From assembly GCA_012932295.1 (NCBI GenBank), contig JAAONU010000003.1, positions 25,716,361-25,780,360 of the forward strand: 64,000 nt of DNA, read 5' to 3'. The translations under genes and the position numbers were made by a program. Below are positions 27,401 to 42,400 of the stretch, piece after piece (position 1 is the stretch's first letter; every line of letters starts with the position of its first letter). Below the pieces are notes generated by a model, which saw only the letters and a program-made list of their open reading frames with translations, ran no database searches and was not told the origin of the DNA. The DNA is from Cyclina sinensis (lineage: Eukaryota > Mollusca > Bivalvia > Venerida > Veneridae).

Positions 27401-30400
27401 CCATCTTAAAGCACAAGTAATACGTTTTAATGACATAAAAACCTCCTCATCCATATATCCCAATCTTGGCGCATCTTTTCTCACTAGGAGATTTAAATGT
27501 AGCTTTCATGAATCGTTGCTTTAAGTAATTAATATTTGTATGAATATATACCTGTCCCGAATCCTGCCGTAAATTAAATAGCCTGGTTATTTATACACTA
27601 GTTTATTCATTGAAAAACAGCTTCTAAAGAAGTACAGTCGTTTCAATTAAACACGCATCTTAATTACGAAAGAAGTCCTATTTAAATCAGGTTCGATCTT
27701 ATTTCACCCTCTGTCCTTTTCAACATGGAGGCACCCGTTTTTAAACTAGACGAAAGCTGACAGTTGCGATAATTTTTCTTCGTAATTAATGGGAAGTTAA
27801 GAAATAATAGATATAATAACACTGTTTCCCAGATTTCTTATATAATTTCGAGTTTCAAACAACCTGGCTACAAGATGTGAGCATTTTAAAAATCTATTTT
27901 TAGACACTCATACGAGAACAAGGAGGTCTGAATTGCATCTTTTCGTAACATTCTTACGTCATATTTTAAAAACTTCAAATCCGAGTATACAACACACGAA
28001 TAAAATAATATACAAAAAATATTTGTTTTCTGTAACAACAGCATTTTCAAAGGGTGACATCTTATTTTGATATGCAAGATAAATGATTTTGTCAGGTGAC
28101 ACTCACTTTGTTTGTACACCATTAAATATCTTATTTTCATCTTTTACATCAATGATTTTGAGTGTACCTCTGGGCCAGTTCTATTTCCAGACATAAATCA
28201 TTTCACGAATCATTTAAATGACAATATTTATACAAAGTTATGCTAAATCATAGTTACTGGATTTTTTTTTCAGAACAGTATTTATCGCAAGGGTTCAATA
28301 ATCATTGTGAATAACCTTGGACAAAAGATGACCTTGTTAAAAACCCACTTTCACCCTTACAACATGTAGTAGCGTTACTTAATTAGCATTCAGATAAACC
28401 AGACTGTCGCTAGAATGTCATATGACAAACCTGGCTTGTTGCAGAAACATGCATGATGAAAATATAAGCAGCTATATTTACTCAAATAGAGTAAAACTTC
28501 TTTGTTCGAAGACCCAAAGTACGACGGACCTTTTTAAAGGTGTAAGCTTCGCATATAATTTCAACTTCTTATGTATTTGTTATTTCAGATATTTTATATT
28601 TTCAACTTTTGACTGTCCAACACTCCTAAACATTTCATGTCTTGTTTAGCTTCAAAACACGTCTTTAAATAACATTAGGTTCATAACCAAAATCAACTTG
28701 TTAAAAGTAAATCAATTTTTGGCCATTTTATGGAATCTGTTCAAAGCTTCTGTTAAATGTAAGAAATTAAGTTACAGTCCTGCTATTATCAAATGTTACT
28801 GTCACCGGCAGATATCTAGGCCACTTTATTCAAGACCCGAGGACTTTCTTTATATATCTACTCACTTATGCGAAATTTATATTCCTTTCAGAATTTTATC
28901 AAGTATCGCAAAATATTAAAGTAGATATTTTTCTTTCTACCAAAATTAATTACATCAGTATCTCAACACAATCTAACCCAACGTACCATCTAAAATATTC
29001 TAGCTTTACACAAGTGATCATATAAGCGATGTTTCCCTTATTTACATAAATATTAATAAATATTACGTACTTTTTGGAAGATTTTGCACATTACCGAGAA
29101 AAGCACGCTATGAACCCTTTCTGTTTATAATTTGTTAAATGCAAATATTATGAATATAGCAACACTTGCAATGTTAACGCCCGAGATTTATTTCTCTTTA
29201 TGCAACTCGCTTTTGCTTTCAGAGGTAACGCCATATTCTATTTTAATCCTTCGATTATGTTGTTCTTGAAAATCTGTCTACAATTTTTAGCTGACCATAA
29301 TTTCTGTTGCTTAGGTAACGGGTGTGATGACACAAGGTCGTGCGGATGGGAACGAGTGGGTGACGAAATTTATGGTATCATACAGTATGAACCGATTTGA
29401 TTGGTTCTACGTCAATGACCAATACGGCAACCAGAAGGTAAATGACGTCATGCTTTGAATAGACTGGCTTTCAATGAAAACTATAACGACTATAGCCAAC
29501 GCTAAAAGTCAGATTACTGAGTACTCTCCAGTTAAAAGGAGCAAAAATATAGAAGTATTTCGACTGCGACTAATGTTGGACCACTATTTTAAATAGTTTC
29601 ACCCTTAGTTGATACTCAAACACATTCACTAGTAAAGACATCCAGACTTGAGTTAAACCAGACTGAGTTCTAGTATAAAATATCTCAGTGCTCTATGGTC
29701 ATTCATTGTCGTAAAGATGGCGTATGCACCATTTTAATCATACTGATGTTAGTGATGTTGAATCAAAAAGCCTTCTTGCAATAAAACTTGAATGTAAAGT
29801 GATCATACTATCACTAAATGGCTAGACTTTCCAGTTATATTAAAAGTTCTTACTGTTCGTGAGTAAGATTAAAGATGAGTACTCCAATGTTAACACAAAC
29901 GATATGGACATTGCAAATCGTACGCTAAAGTAAAGCTGAGCCTGTTAATTCAGGAATTGAACTTCAGTTTTATTGTCCATGTGTTCGAGCTGATGAGCGG
30001 ATTTCTAAAAGTATCATTTCTTAAATGCAAAGACTCCATACTGAGTCAGTCAGTGATCGGTATGCTGTATGAACAAATATTCGTAAATTATAATGTATCG
30101 AAACATGTTTCAGAAATTCGAGGGCAACACGGATTCTTACTCTGTGAAACACTCCTATCTCGACGAGCCTATAGTTGCAAGATTTATCAAGTTCCACACT
30201 AAAGAATGGAACAGGCATCCAAGCATGAGAGTGGAAATACTTGGCTGTCAATGTGAGTAGTTGTTATTTTGTTCTCCTTCGCTCTAAAATCCTTTCTATA
30301 TTTGTAAAAGACAAGAGACCCAATACTGCATGTTGAGAACTCTTGTTAGAGCAGATGTGATCTTATGAATCAGGTAATATAACTCGAGTTGTCAGAAATT

Positions 30401-33400
30401 TTTGCACACTGAAGAGCAGTGTATTCTTTTATAATGCATTTTTTGTTCAAATAAAAAGAAATTCTATGAATAAAATACAATATGAACATATTTTATGTGA
30501 AAACATAATGGAGACCAGGTATCATTAAAACATCATCTCCCGAGATCTGCACTTATCAGTGTTCTCAACTGAAGAACAAATGTAAAAATACATGAGAAAT
30601 GTTAAGTACAATAAACTCATTCCGAAAACAGCAAAAACTTGCTGAGCCATGTGTTTTATTATAAAAAGCAATCCGAATCCTAACACAGTGAGATTTTCTT
30701 TTATATATTTATAAAAATATTTATAGTACATATAAACACGTTCTTAACAATGTATTTCCAGTGTGTAAGGAACCATTGGGACTTCCGCCATACGGCAAAT
30801 TGACAGCTTCCTCGTTCAAGAAGAGCGCACAGTCGTGTCAGCCTGAAGACGGAACTATTCTCAGTCACAAAGGATGGTGTGCCAAGAAAAAGAAAAGTAA
30901 CAGTAACAGTAATCCACTTTCAGTGTCATATCACATTTAGTACATTACAGTCAGGTGTCTTTACAACGACTTAAGAATGAGAGTGATGAAAACGCTCCTG
31001 ACATATTTTGTGTGCAAAAAAGAAGCTACTGTTGGCTTTGTCAATTTATGTATAAAACCGAATATGTCAGAAAGTTGATTCTTCTGCTTAGTATATATAT
31101 TATTAGTGTACAAGATTTTACTAATTCAATTTAGCTTCGGTTCGATGAAGCTTTTATGGTCGTTGTAAAGACAACAGACTTTGGTAGTTGCTAGATGTAT
31201 ATGTCTCTTATTCAATACTTAAGTATTTTGCCTTTTTATGTTTTTAGAAGGTATGGACAATAGATGATACTAGGTTGCAGGAAAAATTCTTTAATTTGAG
31301 ACTAGTTTATAATATTTTGGACAAATATGGCTTCTTTTCATATTTTTGTCCACATATTTAGGAACATAACCCATAGGAATTTCAACTAATTTATTTGGAG
31401 ATGAAACGTGACGCTCATTGCGTATTCACAGGTCGTCCTTTTTTGATAAGGTGGTGACAAAATAAACATATTTAAAAGATAGGGAAGCGCACAATACCGA
31501 ATCTTCATATATTAACTCGCGCTCTTTAGATTCTTTTATCCATCAACAATTTTGATAGACAAACTTTAAAATTGCTATGCCGCGAGAACAGTATGAGTCT
31601 TTGTATGAAACCACGCGAGCCGAATAGATAATATTAACCCTTTGAATAAATGTTTTTCCTGCTCATCAGGGCATAGAATTTTCCACACAGTTAAGCATAA
31701 GCTATGTTGCAATCATTTTATTTACTTTTCAAACAATTTAGCTGTTATGAAAATTTAAAGCATGTTTTGCTGGTTAAGTGACTTCGTCAAGGCGGCGCAC
31801 TACAGCTGTTTTTGTTTCGTGCATTGTTTGCGGTTTTTAAATTTCTTAGTTTGTTCACCTTTTCGTAAAATGCTGGGTTTTAAATAAATATGTTTAACTT
31901 GTTCACAGGAACCTTTGATCTTAACAAATATATATATATATCAATTAAAAACAAACTTCATTCATATGACGTGGTTTTTATTCAAATCTAATGCTATTTT
32001 ATGGATTGAAATACATTTATACGTCATTTCGCCAAGATCTTTTGTCTGTGGTATTCCTAATCAGTGTTTACAACTTAGAGTTGAAATAAAAGTAAAATAA
32101 GTGAGACAATGTCTATGTCAATAATATAAAAATGACTGTAACAACCATAGAGTGTCAAAAAAAGATTCAGTAACGCATATAAAGTAAAATATTTCGAATG
32201 GGGAGTTATGTGTCAAAGGCTTTTAACATTTATAAATGTTAAGTAACCGAAACCGAACAGAAGGGCACATAATACGTCCATATATTATAATTACAATTCA
32301 AACTTCAACAGGTAAAGCGTATCACATTTCGGACAGAACCAATAACTGTCTATGGTATAGATATCAGTTAAATTATTACCAGTCGCGGGGAGGTCTTTTT
32401 TGTAAACAATGGGCGTGTGTTTTTAGAACCAGTGGACTGATTGATAATTAAAGACTACTGTATATTATCGGCTCTTAAGGAAGATTGTATCTTTCTTACA
32501 AAAGAAGATATGATTTAAAATTTGTGACTTGACAGGCTGTCAGCACAGTTAACAATGCTCAGTTTTTGTACAGTTTAGTCATTTGTATGTAATTAAGATA
32601 TTCGTCTTTTTCTGTTGACGAGCACAAAACAAACACTATAAGTCACTTTGCAAAAGTATTCGCGATAATTTTCATAGTTTGATTACAAACCAAATATTTC
32701 ATGACTGTTTGATCTAAAAATTATCAATATAATGCAAAATAAAAAGAAAATAGAAAAGAAAACAGAAAATGGTTTATCATGATGAAGAGACATTTTTTTT
32801 CATATAGTGCATTTTAAATATATTTTTTTTTATTCATAGCAAATGAATTTTCTGGGGTTTAGCAAATGTTATAACCGCTCTTTCTGAGTTGTACTGTTAA
32901 CAAATTGATTTGTGACTTAATGTTTAAAACAAGAGAAACAGAGCATTTCGAGAAATTTTAAAAAGCCTTTTTATATCGCAGACTTTGATATAACAGGGTA
33001 ATTAATATTTTTGCTTTCTACAGGGCATTGCTATCTTAATGCAATAAAGTTATGTAATTTTCATATTCTACGAAATAAACTCAAAATTAAATATGCAGCG
33101 AAAAGTATTCAACAGGAATTCGGGTTTTTTTTTTCAGACGCTCAGTGGTTACAGATAGATATTGGCCCACCAACTTTGGTAACGGCTGTGATTACAAAAG
33201 GTCGAGGAGATTCGAAAAGAAGCCATTGGGTCAAGCGTTTCATGGTGTCCTACAGTAACGATTCCTCGGTCTGGTATAAATACAAAGATGCTCACCATCT
33301 TGACCCCAAGGTAAGTCCTGCTCGAAAGAAATGTACGAGTTGTCAAACATACGAGAGGTGCAGGGGAAAATGATTTCAATAGCAGTTATTTGTTCAGCCT

Positions 33401-36400
33401 TCATTGTGCAACGTTTATAATGTTCCTTTAATATGATATAATTATACTGATCAAGGGTGATATAATTTTGTTAATGTCTCAGAAAGGAGAGGGAAATTGA
33501 CTCTACTGAAGTATTATTTTGGATAGTCCAGTAGGTTTCGAAAGGAACTATTTGGAAATGTCAAAATGCCAATATTCTCCCTGTTTTAAGTATAGCTCTA
33601 GACCGATCAAGAAGAAAGGTGATATTTTATTTTCTTCTAACGTTCATATCACTGAAGAAGTGCTTGTTTAACGAAGAAATTATACCTTGTTCGCAGATTA
33701 GAATCACGCAATGGTCTTCATTGTATTTCAAAATGAAATGACAGGAAAACAATGCTGTGTTGATTCGAACAGCCTATCTTATTGTGTTTAGTAAAATGAT
33801 TTTGTTTGTTATTTCTAGAGTGAGACATTGTTAGCTATCTGGAAGTATATATGTGTGCCAATCATTATTGAACATATGTTACACGTGTATACATAGACGT
33901 ACTTGTACAGTACATACAAATCACTGCTTTAGTAATTAAGCAATGCACAGGGTCAATTCTTTGACCACTCGGCAGTCTGCTTCAAGTCGACACGAAGAAG
34001 TTGCGACACATAAAAGTCAACAGTTTATGCAACGGCCATAACTAAACTGCTTTTCATATTTGTAATACATATTGTGTAATAAATATTTGATTAAATATAT
34101 GCAACCTGATAACGTCATAAAGAATTTAATGACGAGCAATTTTTACGACATGATTAATTCTTTTGCTTACTCTTTCGTGATCAAATATTTGAAGATGATT
34201 TTATATGCATATGCTGAACAAGTGCAAATTAGTGCATATATTTAAATATGTTGACACAAAGACGGAATAAATCAGGTCGCATATATTTAAAATTTTTAAC
34301 AATGGCTTAAGCTATTTTACTGACATTTAAATAAGTAACTTCATAATCGGCGTGATATAAAATTGCATAACATGTTATAACCGTGTGATATTAATGTATG
34401 TTTTATTTGCAGAGTTTTGAGTGGTTCGCTTATAGCAAATGCCCTTTCGAAATCAGATGCAGTTTCGATGTCCATTTAAATGTTGTGACCCAACGTTTTC
34501 CCTTTCAATGTGTCGCTTAATGTTGTCAACTCCCCAATAACATGAACTATCTGCGTATAAAATATTTTACTATATGTATTGGATAAAGTACTATGTATTT
34601 ATATGGACAAGTATTTGTTGTAACCAAATGGTGTTGTATACTAACATTTTGCCCCGTCCTTAGTTATGCAGACTTCCAGTGTGTTCAATCAGCAGACGAC
34701 AAAACGATTCTAGTTATTGTTACAATGTTTACTAACATTGTACAACACTGGGAACTCATTTTGGGAAACGGGATAATCGTCAGCAGAAGACAATTTTCAG
34801 TTGTCAGTTTCATTTAAACATTGATGCAAAAACAGAATGCCTGTTTCTCATTGTTGGTTGTGGGGTGTCACGTGGTTTGTGGTGGTACAATTTTTGTTTT
34901 GTTTCGTGGTTTTTGTGTCTAGTTAGTTTGGTTTTTAAATCAAAAACGTACTCAATTGCATTTGAACTGAGAAGCAAGCCGGGCACTTAAGCTCTTTGTT
35001 TCGAGTCATGCACAAAACACCACAAAACATTCTCTGTCTTGAAAAAATTCTCGTATGGGGATTTCTTTAGCTGTATACATTCTGAGTGCATGGGGGCACT
35101 TTCGGTTTAAAAAAAACTTTCTCGCATACATGAACACTCTGTGGATTGAGGGGAACACTTATGCCTGACGACTCTTGCTGTATTTCTAGAACGAGTGGTT
35201 GTGGACACCAACATATAATGCGTCTACATCTCAGTTAATTCCCGACCAGTATACGGACGAGGGCCTGGTAAGACTAACGCATTGATGGGTGCGGTATATA
35301 TACTCTCATTTTTACTACACACAATTTTTTCTCTCGTGCTTGATGACGTCATTCCATGTCATATATATAATCTGCTTTATATTTGAAAGTGGCTTTTATT
35401 CAAATACACACAAAATGTCTACTTTTAAGATATTTTGTTTGTTTTTGAATAAAGCCAAAACTTTCACACTGAGCGACGTGGAAATAAATCATCACCGTTA
35501 TTTGTTGCCATTTCTTTAAAAAACAGTACCAGTTTACTTCTAAAACACAATCGATTGTCACTTCCGTGTTTGTAGATTCTGGCAAATCTTACTCTTATTA
35601 ACAACAAAATTGCATCACAGTGATGATTTATTGCAATGACGTCATTCACATGCTTCCTAAAGTTTCGTAGGACAGGGTTTTAGAAAACAATAACGAAATT
35701 TGCATCTGGAAAATAATTTTGGATCCGCATACTGTCTAAGAAAGCATTAATTAACGAACTGGTCACGAGACAAACAGGAAGTATGTGCTACCATTCCTCT
35801 TTCTAATTGTAAAATTGCTTTTCTAGCTGTTAAATATTCAGTGCGAAGGTTCGGAATAGAAGGTGAAACAGTAGTATTTTAAGGTAACTGCAATGTAGTT
35901 TTGATTCTCCAACAATCTAATGTAAATGATTTCAGCCCAAATTGAGTCTACTTCAATAATCTCTGTGTAGAATATGTTTTTAAATTCCATTCCAATGTTG
36001 CTTAGGCTGTTATGTCATAAATATTGTAAGCATCGAAAACGCAACACTTGACTGTATCACTAAGTTGTAGCAATCTCTGAAAACGCAACATTTGACTGTA
36101 CCACTAAGTTGTAGCAATCTCTGAAAACGCAACATTTGACTGTATCACTAAGTTGTAGCAATCTCCAAAAACGCAACATGTGACTGTATCACTAAGTTGT
36201 AGCAATCTCTGAAAACGCAACATTTGACCGTATCACTTAGTTGTAGCAATCTCTAAAAACGCAACATTTGACTGTATCACTAAGTTGTAGCAATCTCTGA
36301 AAACGCAACATTTGACCGTATCACTAAGTTGTAGCAATCTCTAAAAACGCAACATTTGACTGTATCACTAAGTTGTAGCAATCTCTGAAAACGCAACATT

Positions 36401-39400
36401 TGACCGTATCACTAAGTTGTTGCAATCTCTAAAAACGCAACATTTGACTGTATCACTTAGTTGTAGCAATCGCTAAAAACGCATCATTTGACCGTATCAG
36501 TAAGTTGTAGCAATCTCGGAAAAACGCAACATTTGACTGTATCACTAAGTTGTTGCAATCTCTGAAAACGCAACATTTGACCGTATCACTAAGTTGTAGC
36601 AATAAATGAAAACGCAACATTTGACTGTATCACTAAGTTGTAGCAATCTCTGAAAAACGCAACATTTGACTGTATCACTAAGTTGTTGCAATCTCTGAAA
36701 ACGCAACATTTGACCGTATCACTAAGTTGTAGCAATAAATGAAAACGCAACATTTGACTGTATCACTAAGTTGTAGCAATAAATGAAAACGTTAAAAGAC
36801 GCTTCGAATTCTGTATTTAAAAAAATTATGCCAAGCGTTTGCAGCTTCCGTCTTTGAAAATCAATTTCACTTTCTTTTGATTTGCTGATGGCAAACACAT
36901 CTCTTCACTTTCACTCTGTTGCTCTCTTGGTTGAATTTTTATTTTCATTTTTTAAGCGTTTATCTTAAACTCTTTTTCTATTTAAAACTGTATTTTTCAT
37001 TCTGTCAAACTATATACGCTTTCTTCATTCTATCTTCAGAGTATTCTTAATTTTATAATTGTACTTATTTTTTGTAAGACTTAATCATTTTCCTGATTTT
37101 TATTCTTAAACTGTATCGTTTATTCTTTCAAACTACATGATTTCTACACTTTATCTTCAAAATATTATATTTTTTAAAAATTATTTTACTCTGCTTTTAT
37201 AAGAGTAAAACTACAGTATCTAATCGATTATCTGATCGATTTTTTTTAAATTGTGTCGATTATTTCATAGAATCAAATGAAGGTCGATATTCTTTACTGA
37301 CATCTTACTTCATCAAGTTAATCGAAAGATGGTCGCTATTTTTGTTGACAAGTTAAAAAAAAGTAGCTGTGGTGACAACGTTGTTTTTCGTAAATTATAT
37401 CTCCCGAAACGCATAATCAGGTTATTGATAGAAACGAAAAAATGTGTGTTAATTAATATATAATAAATTGCCCATCAAAAAAGTAATTGTCTTACTTCAT
37501 CAACTTTACTGAAGAATGGTCGACATGTTTTTCTGTCGACAAACTGTTATTTCATCAAGTTGAAGGTACAATGGTCGATATTTTTTAATCGATATTTCAT
37601 AAAGTTGCATGATAAATGATCGACAAGTTTTGTTGGAGATTCACAAGGGAAGGATTAACATATTTTAAACAATTAATCCTAGAGAACAATCGGTATAGTG
37701 CTTATGGGTAAGCTTTCTAGATTTGTCTTCCCCAGAATATTATCATTTTAGAGATCAGCTTTGGAGGTTGGGTTTTTTTTTGTTATATCATACGTTTTAG
37801 ATAGCAAATATTTTTTTATATACTGTACTTAATCTGTTTTTCTCCTCAGTCAAGATATTTAATGTATATGATCCATCATTTTTACAGGTTTACATGAAAC
37901 ATTTAAATGATGTATTAAGTTAATAATATACATACGCTAGGGTTGAAACTACAGTTATCAAGCCATATCGCTCTGAATACTTAACATGCTCTTACAGATA
38001 GATCTTATTCAAAATGCATGCAGCAAAAATTTCACGCACTTCTCGCATCTACTAATTTACTAAAATAAATTGATATTGATGGGAACAATTATGGGAAAGA
38101 CGTTAAGACATTTTTTTGATGATTCATACCTTTTTTTCCAGTGGAGATAAAAGCGGAAATCAAGCTGATTTAAAGTGATTTGATTCGTTCATTTTACTTT
38201 GTATTTTGACGTCTTTCTTTTCCATCTTATCTCAGATGAATGGTCAGAACCTTTTTTTGTTTGAATTTTGAAAGAATTTTCAGATCAGTTTCTTAGATTA
38301 CAAAGATGTTGGTGTTTTGGAAGAAACATAATATCTTCTGTGTATTAGACTTAGGCGTTAAGTTAGCAACAAGAACAAGAACAACAACAAAATTAAAAGT
38401 TTGTTATAAAGTTAGACAAAAACTGATCACATTGATTAAAAAGAAGGTTCTGACCATTTAATTCTGTTTGCTCATAGCATGTAGCACGCGCATGACTAAT
38501 GCATAGACAGTTCTAACCGTCGCATGTGCCCTTTAACATTTATCTAACAAACTTCTAAGTCTAACAGCCTTCAAACTTTGCACATGTTCAAGTCTTGCCT
38601 ACACGCTGACTTTACATGGCTCGACTTTGCCAAAAAAGAAGAAAATGTTAACAGTTAGACAGCATGGTGTAGCTATATAGGTTATCACACTGCGCACTAA
38701 ATCCCAATAGATTTTCACATTGAACACAGCACCCTGGGAAAAATCTTCGATAAATGTCTTAACATCTTAATTTTCCCGCCCTTTTTAGATATTTGGCGGA
38801 AACTAGCGACAAAGACACAGAGAGGATACATTACCTCAACGCACCCTTTGTGGCCAGATTCATTCGATTTTATCCGATTGAGTGGAATAAGAAAATTGCT
38901 ATGCGAGTGGGGCTCCTTGGCTGCCCTTACAAAGGTATGTACAATGATATTCTTATATCTTGTTGTTACATACTTATGAATTGATGCATGCCTTTGCAGG
39001 TATTGTGGGTTTATTTCCTCCACGGAAGTAGATTTCAGTTTCTGCAAACCGTCCTTTCTTTGTTGACAGTACGCTTGTAAACTCGCAATAGCAGTCATCG
39101 GGTATAGTAATGATGTGTTGAAATATTTTCTAGTATGAAATTTATAAAAATGCACAACTCTGTGGTAGTTCTCATTGTTTCGTCATGAAAGAGTGAAAAA
39201 AATACACAACTATTTTGGTGTTAACTAAAGTGTCGTGGGATTTTGGTTACTTTGCACCAAGGAAGCAACATTAAAATAACAAAACAAGGGACTGTATAAT
39301 TAGACACAACAAAACTGTAATGACAGACACTTTCCAAAATATGTCTGAATATATTTAATATATTTGAATCAGCACACTAATTAAATGGTGCGAAAATGTT

Positions 39401-42400
39401 CAAGGCACTGCCAGTTTACAGTTTGTTGGCCCTATGGTAAATCTCCCTTGTGTAGTAGGTATTCAGAAAATTGAACATGACATCTGCGTTTTAGTTTCAC
39501 GACAATTTTAGCATAAAAACCCAGCCTTAAACAACAGATTCGGCATCCTGTTTACACTGTATATCTTACAACAAAGCGTTTCAGTCTGATTAAAATTGGT
39601 GTAGAAAATTTAAAAGCACGACTTGCATTATTTCTTTTATTTGGGTTACATACGTAATAGTCAAGTTTAGAAAATCACACAAAATTTCAAAAAAAAAAAA
39701 ACAACATTCACTTATACATGGCGTTCATGGAAGCATCGGCTGATTTACTTGCCCAGTATTAAACGCATCAAAAATACTAAACTGATACTAGGTGAAGATT
39801 TGTATTCGTAGAAATATGACTCGAGCAGGCTTTAGTTAATTTTGTTCAGGCGGATTTTGTCAATGTTAAAGGTCAAAGCGAAGCGTACTGGTCACGTGCC
39901 ACCTTGAGACAAAGGTAGTTGTCTAAATGTTGTTGATATTTCAAAATAATATTATTTATGGACTACTATGTCAAACATAAAGTTCTTTGATAATCATCGT
40001 AAATTATATGGAGGAAACAGTTTACACAATGTTTTGCATTATTAGCTTATGCTTTTTTATTTCAACGCCCATAAATAAATACCATGTGACACTTTCAAAG
40101 ACGCCCTCTAGAATTTTTAAATAATTATTTCACCAATACTTTATAATAAAGGTTAAAGATGTATGTAGCTGTTTCAAGTTTGAGGTCACATAAATTATGC
40201 TGTCGATGTGTTCTAGAGAGTAAATAAAGGGGACGCTACTCGGCTAATGTACTATCTTTTTTCGATCTAGCCCAAACAAATGAACCGAGTAATGGTACTC
40301 ATAACCTTGTTTTTATCATTCATAGAAACAGTAAACAGTAGAATTTTTAAGTTGTTTTTCGTGAAACAGTAAAGAACATAAGGGCATTTTGTTAACATTC
40401 ATTTGATCAAAATTCACTAGAGAAGATATAATTAATATCTATTGATATATTTTCAATTTAGTGATCTATCAAAGCAGTCTAATGATATCATTCACGCACT
40501 GTACAAATCTTATTGGATATGTACATTAAATAACTGTGCATATTTCAAAACTCGAATTCCAATGATGTTTCGAAACAGCCGATTTCTATTTTTATACAAA
40601 GCCTTATAGTTCTTATATCAAGTAAAAGAAAGAAAACTGTTTAGATTTAATTTCCTTACTGACATCAAAGAGATTCAAATGTGTAATGACATGCTCAATT
40701 TTCTGATAGAGGCAGCCTTGGTTGCTCTAGAGCCTAGTCACGTGTTTGGTGATCAATGACGTCACATCCGAGCACCTGCTGGTTCTGTCACAACATATCC
40801 CGCTATTCGGTATTGTCCTGTGTTAAAGCGAACGGACGAGAGCTGTGATAATTATATGGGAAAATATTTCAAATAATGATCTTGCCGTTTTAACTTTATA
40901 TTAAATTCGCCGACTCATCCCTGCTACTGGTTTTGTATTTGAGATATATCATTCGCACCGATATGTGATGAAGTAAAGAAGACTTAAAATACCATTAATA
41001 TCTTTGTTGGTTAAATCCCAAATGAAAATTTATCACTGTATAATGTGAATATGGGGAAATCCTATGTAACAAAATCGCTCACATAGAACGTGGTAATTAC
41101 AAATCTCTCATGTTGAGGTGTTCATATTACAGATACCAAACTCGAAGTGCCATCCTATACCATGTGTGATCTTGTATAAGGAGATACACTTTTCAAACAA
41201 AAATTCGACTTATTTTTGCCCGTAAACCATGAGAGGAAACATGTTTACTTGAAAATAAATTTTCTTAAACTGCTTGTTCACTGATTTTCCCTAGGTTTAC
41301 ATGGAAAGGTAGATAAATGCATATTTCACTACATACATATTTCTAGACTATTACGAGAGCATAAATTCAAATAAGTAAGTTTTAATATATATCCTATGTT
41401 ACTCGCTTCATGAAAAAAACAAAACTAAGCTAAGCATCTGCTGAGGGCGAATGAAATGTACACACATCTTTTTTGTACAATTTTTGATAAGTCAACATTC
41501 AAAGAACTACTTAGACCTTACAGAACTGTGTTATAGTGCAACTCTCACTTTGTAATGTTTGAACTTCCAGGAATATTTCACGTAATGTCAACAAGAGTAA
41601 GAACTGACCCTCAGACTAGGGGCCCATAGGCACTTAAGCGAAATGATTTTATTAGAATATTTTTATTCTTTATGTTATATATTTATTTTCAGGGACCTGT
41701 CCGGCCGGATTTATGCGTGTTAATGAAGACTCACCATGCGGTAAGTGCAGCATTTTATCTAAAATAAGTACTATTTTTCTCATACAAAACGGTTAACAAT
41801 AAGCATTGCAACGAAGTCAGCCATTGGAGATTAAAGAGGTATACTAGTGGAACCTTTGAAACCCTAAGAGGGCTTTTTACTAAACGTGCTTGATTTTAAG
41901 AATTTCAGTTTTGTTGCTTTTGGTTTCATGCCCCCAAGAAGGGCATATAGTTTTAGAACTGTCCATCTGTCAGTCAGTCCTTCCGTCCGTCCGTCACACC
42001 GTCTGAAAACTTTAACATGGCTTATAACTTCCTTATTAATGAATTGGTTTACTTCATACTTTGACACAACAATCCTTTGGACAAGTCCTTTCCTTTGATA
42101 TATATTCGTTTGACCTTGACCCTGAATGACCTTGACACCAAAGGTCAATTAATAACATTGTCCTCGAAGATCCAGTTGTCAAAAATACTTAATATTGTCC
42201 ATAACTCCCTTATTACTTGACAGATGTATTTCATGTTTGCATAAAACAACCTTTTGTGAGAAATCTTATAAATGCATTTTTACCTTGACCGTTAAATGAC
42301 CTTGACCTTCAGGTTTAGTTCATGTTTGCACACAACAGTCCTTTGGGATAGATCTTTCAAATAATTTATATTTTTTTACCTTGACCCGTGATTTATCTTG

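Larger units (their letters stand above)
22225..29314 (+). other. Intron 2
   Basis: 7.1 kb, AT-rich. Holds a tRNA-like SINE head at 23396 and a GC-richer patch with a small ORF at 26824. Otherwise nothing recognised. Confidence 0.6.

Noticed and set aside
27726..27761. Short ATG frame reading MEAPVFKLDES
   Set aside because: Only 11 codons, with no further support.
29957..30251. Open frames on both strands around exon 4
   Set aside because: Out of frame with the discoidin exon or antisense to it; shadows.
38715..39155. 146-codon minus-strand frame
   Set aside because: It overlaps exon 8 of the well-supported plus-strand gene and shows no domain; a shadow frame.
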